DNA of 7,196 nucleotides, from contig JAHRWC010000168.1 in assembly GCA_019090365.1 (NCBI GenBank), positions 1-7,196 of the forward strand, written 5' to 3'. The notes under the pieces were generated by a model that did no database searches, had not been told where the DNA came from, and saw only the letters and a list, made by a program, of their open reading frames with translations. This DNA comes from Flavobacteriaceae bacterium. Its GTDB lineage: Bacteria; Bacteroidota; Bacteroidia; Flavobacteriales; Flavobacteriaceae. Positions 5,695 through 7,196 of the stretch are shown here, piece after piece. Each line of letters begins with the position of its first letter. The stretch's first letter is position 1. Both the position numbers and the translations under genes were made by a program.

Positions 5695-7196
5695 TTACTT
5701 AGATACGATGAATCGTTCTGTAGAAACTTGATTTTCTTTTGATAACTTAATAAAGTATGTTCCAGTTTGGAAATTAGATACATTTATCTGCTCATCAAAT
5801 GAAATGTTTGATTGAGAATAAAGTAATTTTCCTAAAATATCATATACTTCAATACTTGCATTTTCAGCATTTTTAATATTCAAAATTGAATTTGCAGGAT
5901 TTGGATAAATACTAACTTCCTCTAAAACATTAGAGTTAACACCTAATACTCCATCTGAAGTAAAAGATGTTTCTTCACCAGATCCATAAGTTCCTGGTGA
6001 ACTGTAAATAACATCACTGTTACTGTCATATAATACAACAGATCCACTTCCGTTACCTCCAGCATCTGTAATTCTGAATGAATGACATCCACCATCTTGT
6101 AAAACAATAGGTAGATTAACATTTATGTTGTCATCATAAGGACCTCCACTAAAAACAACATTTCCTGAAGGGTCTTTGATTTCCCATGTTGTTTGATCAC
6201 CATTTCCATCTGTATTTAAAAGTAAATTTATATAATTAGTCGATGTTAAATTAGTTTCTCCAAAAGTAGAAGATGCATTGTTATTTGCATTGTCATCATC
6301 ATTTGCAATAGAAACTTCAACTGTATTATTAGCTTCAATTGTATATGCAATTCCTGGAAGAATGATTGTTTCTATTTGATAAGAATCAATACTACCATTC
6401 CAAGTATAAGTAGCTGGTGTACCAGAATTAACACTGTATTCAAAGTCTAATGAAGTTAAAGTGTTGTCTCCATTATTTTGAACTTTAACTCTTGGACCAA
6501 AATCAAGACCACATTGATCGCTAATCTCTTCTATTTCTTGAACATTTGCATCATTTGCTAATGGTAAATTAATGAATGTTGGATAACATCCATTTCCACT
6601 AATAATTTCTTGATGAGTTTCAGTAACAAAAGCAACAACCTCAATATCAGCAAGTACTACAGGTACATTGTTGTAGTTAGCAGGAATTGGGAAAGTATAA
6701 GTTTCATCAATAAATGAACCTTCAGTAGTAGTATTAATTGTTACTCCCCATTGACCAGTAATCATATCAATTAACCTATGTTGGTGAACATAGTTGTTAC
6801 CCATGTTTCCTCCAGTTTGAGGTCCTAATGTATTATTTTGTAATAACATTACATTCAATAAATTAGTACTTTCTGGACTATCTCCTGTGTAAAAAGCTTC
6901 AACATGAACAACTATTTCACTGTTTATTACATCTAAAGTAGCTTCAGCAGCAACATTAACATAAGAAGTCTCACCCATGATTTCAGTTGCAGCAGTTCCC
7001 CATGCTCCTCTACTCATTGCAGTACCACTTCCTTGACTTTGACCAGGGAAAAGGTGACGATTTACTGTTCCTGCAGGATATCCAGTTAAACCAGATTGTC
7101 CAGCAATACCATTTCCAAAAGGAGTTCTAAAGTCAGGTTCACTACCATTAGGATTAGCAAAGCTTCCTTGGTGAATATTAACTAAAAATACATTGC
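5695..7196 (-). CDS. Omp28-related secreted protein with T9SS type A sorting domain, 3' part
   Basis: The frame is open to the right edge, so the gene starts outside the window; the ATG at 7017-7015 is internal. 499 residues are visible, numbered here from the edge. Residues 1 to about 210 resemble the Omp28-related family, including GYPAGTVNR at 38-46, which fits the loop before the cis-proline of a thioredoxin-like fold; the usual Cys-rich motif would be upstream, out of sight. About 228-311 is an Ig/CARDB-like beta domain with an Asp/Asn-rich stretch at 297-308. About 321-413 is a second beta-rich domain (TTWEI, GGPY and a Gly-rich turn) of a type often found in Bacteroidota exoproteins. 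Residues 426-499 are the Por-type sorting domain: YPNPA, YDILGK, TGTYFIKL and the terminal ERFIVSK. The protein should cross the outer membrane by type IX secretion, lose this tail and be surface-anchored or released. Its precise role is unknown. Confidence 0.88.
   Translation of the reverse strand, partial: NVFLVNIHQGSFANPNGSEPDFRTPFGNGIAGQSGLTGYPAGTVNRHLFPGQSQGSGTAMSRGAWGTAATEIMGETSYVNVAAEATLDVINSEIVVHVEAFYTGDSPESTNLLNVMLLQNNTLGPQTGGNMGNNYVHQHRLIDMITGQWGVTINTTTEGSFIDETYTFPIPANYNNVPVVLADIEVVAFVTETHQEIISGNGCYPTFINLPLANDANVQEIEEISDQCGLDFGPRVKVQNNGDNTLTSLDFEYSVNSGTPATYTWNGSIDSYQIETIILPGIAYTIEANNTVEVSIANDDDNANNNASSTFGETNLTSTNYINLLLNTDGNGDQTTWEIKDPSGNVVFSGGPYDDNINVNLPIVLQDGGCHSFRITDAGGNGSGSVVLYDSNSDVIYSSPGTYGSGEETSFTSDGVLGVNSNVLEEVSIYPNPANSILNIKNAENASIEVYDILGKLLYSQSNISFDEQINVSNFQTGTYFIKLSKENQVSTERFIVSK

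Noticed and set aside
7015..7017. ATG as the true start of the T9SS protein
   Set aside because: The frame stays open for a further 59 codons to the window edge and encodes family-typical sequence (for example GYPAGTVNR), so this methionine is internal.
1..7196. Defence system, mobile element, CRISPR array, tRNA or rRNA
   Set aside because: No transposase, integrase, nuclease or toxin-like gene, no regularly spaced repeats and no tRNA or rRNA signatures were seen; the genes are chromosomal housekeeping or secreted-protein types.

Overview
The window looks like a low-GC chromosome segment from a member of the Bacteroidota, most likely a flavobacterium. Three things point there. The rightmost gene ends in a type IX secretion (Por) C-terminal sorting domain. 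The single clear intergenic promoter region carries TAnnTTTG-type -7 elements on both strands, the pattern known for Bacteroidota sigma factors. The starts lack Shine-Dalgarno sequences and are preceded by A/T-rich leaders. Gene content is mostly housekeeping and metabolic. I see no phage, insertion sequence, CRISPR array, tRNA or rRNA.

Layout from left to right. (1) Positions 1-1985, plus strand: the 3' part of trkA and complete trkH, overlapping by one base. They encode the cytoplasmic gating subunit and the membrane pore subunit of a Trk-type potassium uptake system. (2) Positions 1986-4622, minus strand: a compact probable operon read from right to left. It encodes a membrane fatty-acid desaturase, a class I PLP aminotransferase of the aspartate aminotransferase type, and a small single-domain cupin; the gaps are 6 and 21 bp. 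Its last stop codon directly abuts the trkH stop codon, with no room for a terminator. (3) Positions 4623-4744: a divergent promoter region serving the desaturase operon and rsmG. (4) Positions 4745-5624, plus strand: rsmG (16S rRNA G527 N7-methyltransferase), then a 59-residue protein with a likely zinc-binding Cys/His pattern. (5) Positions 5643-5677: a strong hairpin flanked by A and T runs, placed to terminate transcription from both sides. (6) Positions 5695-7196, minus strand: the 3' part of a large secreted protein with an Omp28-like region, two beta-rich domains and a T9SS type A sorting domain; its start lies beyond the right edge.

The genes form separate functional blocks: potassium uptake, lipid desaturation with amino-acid metabolism, ribosome modification, and a secreted surface protein. 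I found no convincing new multi-gene system. The points most worth a second look are the unterminated abutting convergent pair, the unusual desaturase-aminotransferase-cupin operon, an imperfect direct repeat over the desaturase promoter, the small Cys/His protein, and the domain arrangement of the secreted protein. No gene-free stretch exceeds about 125 bases.
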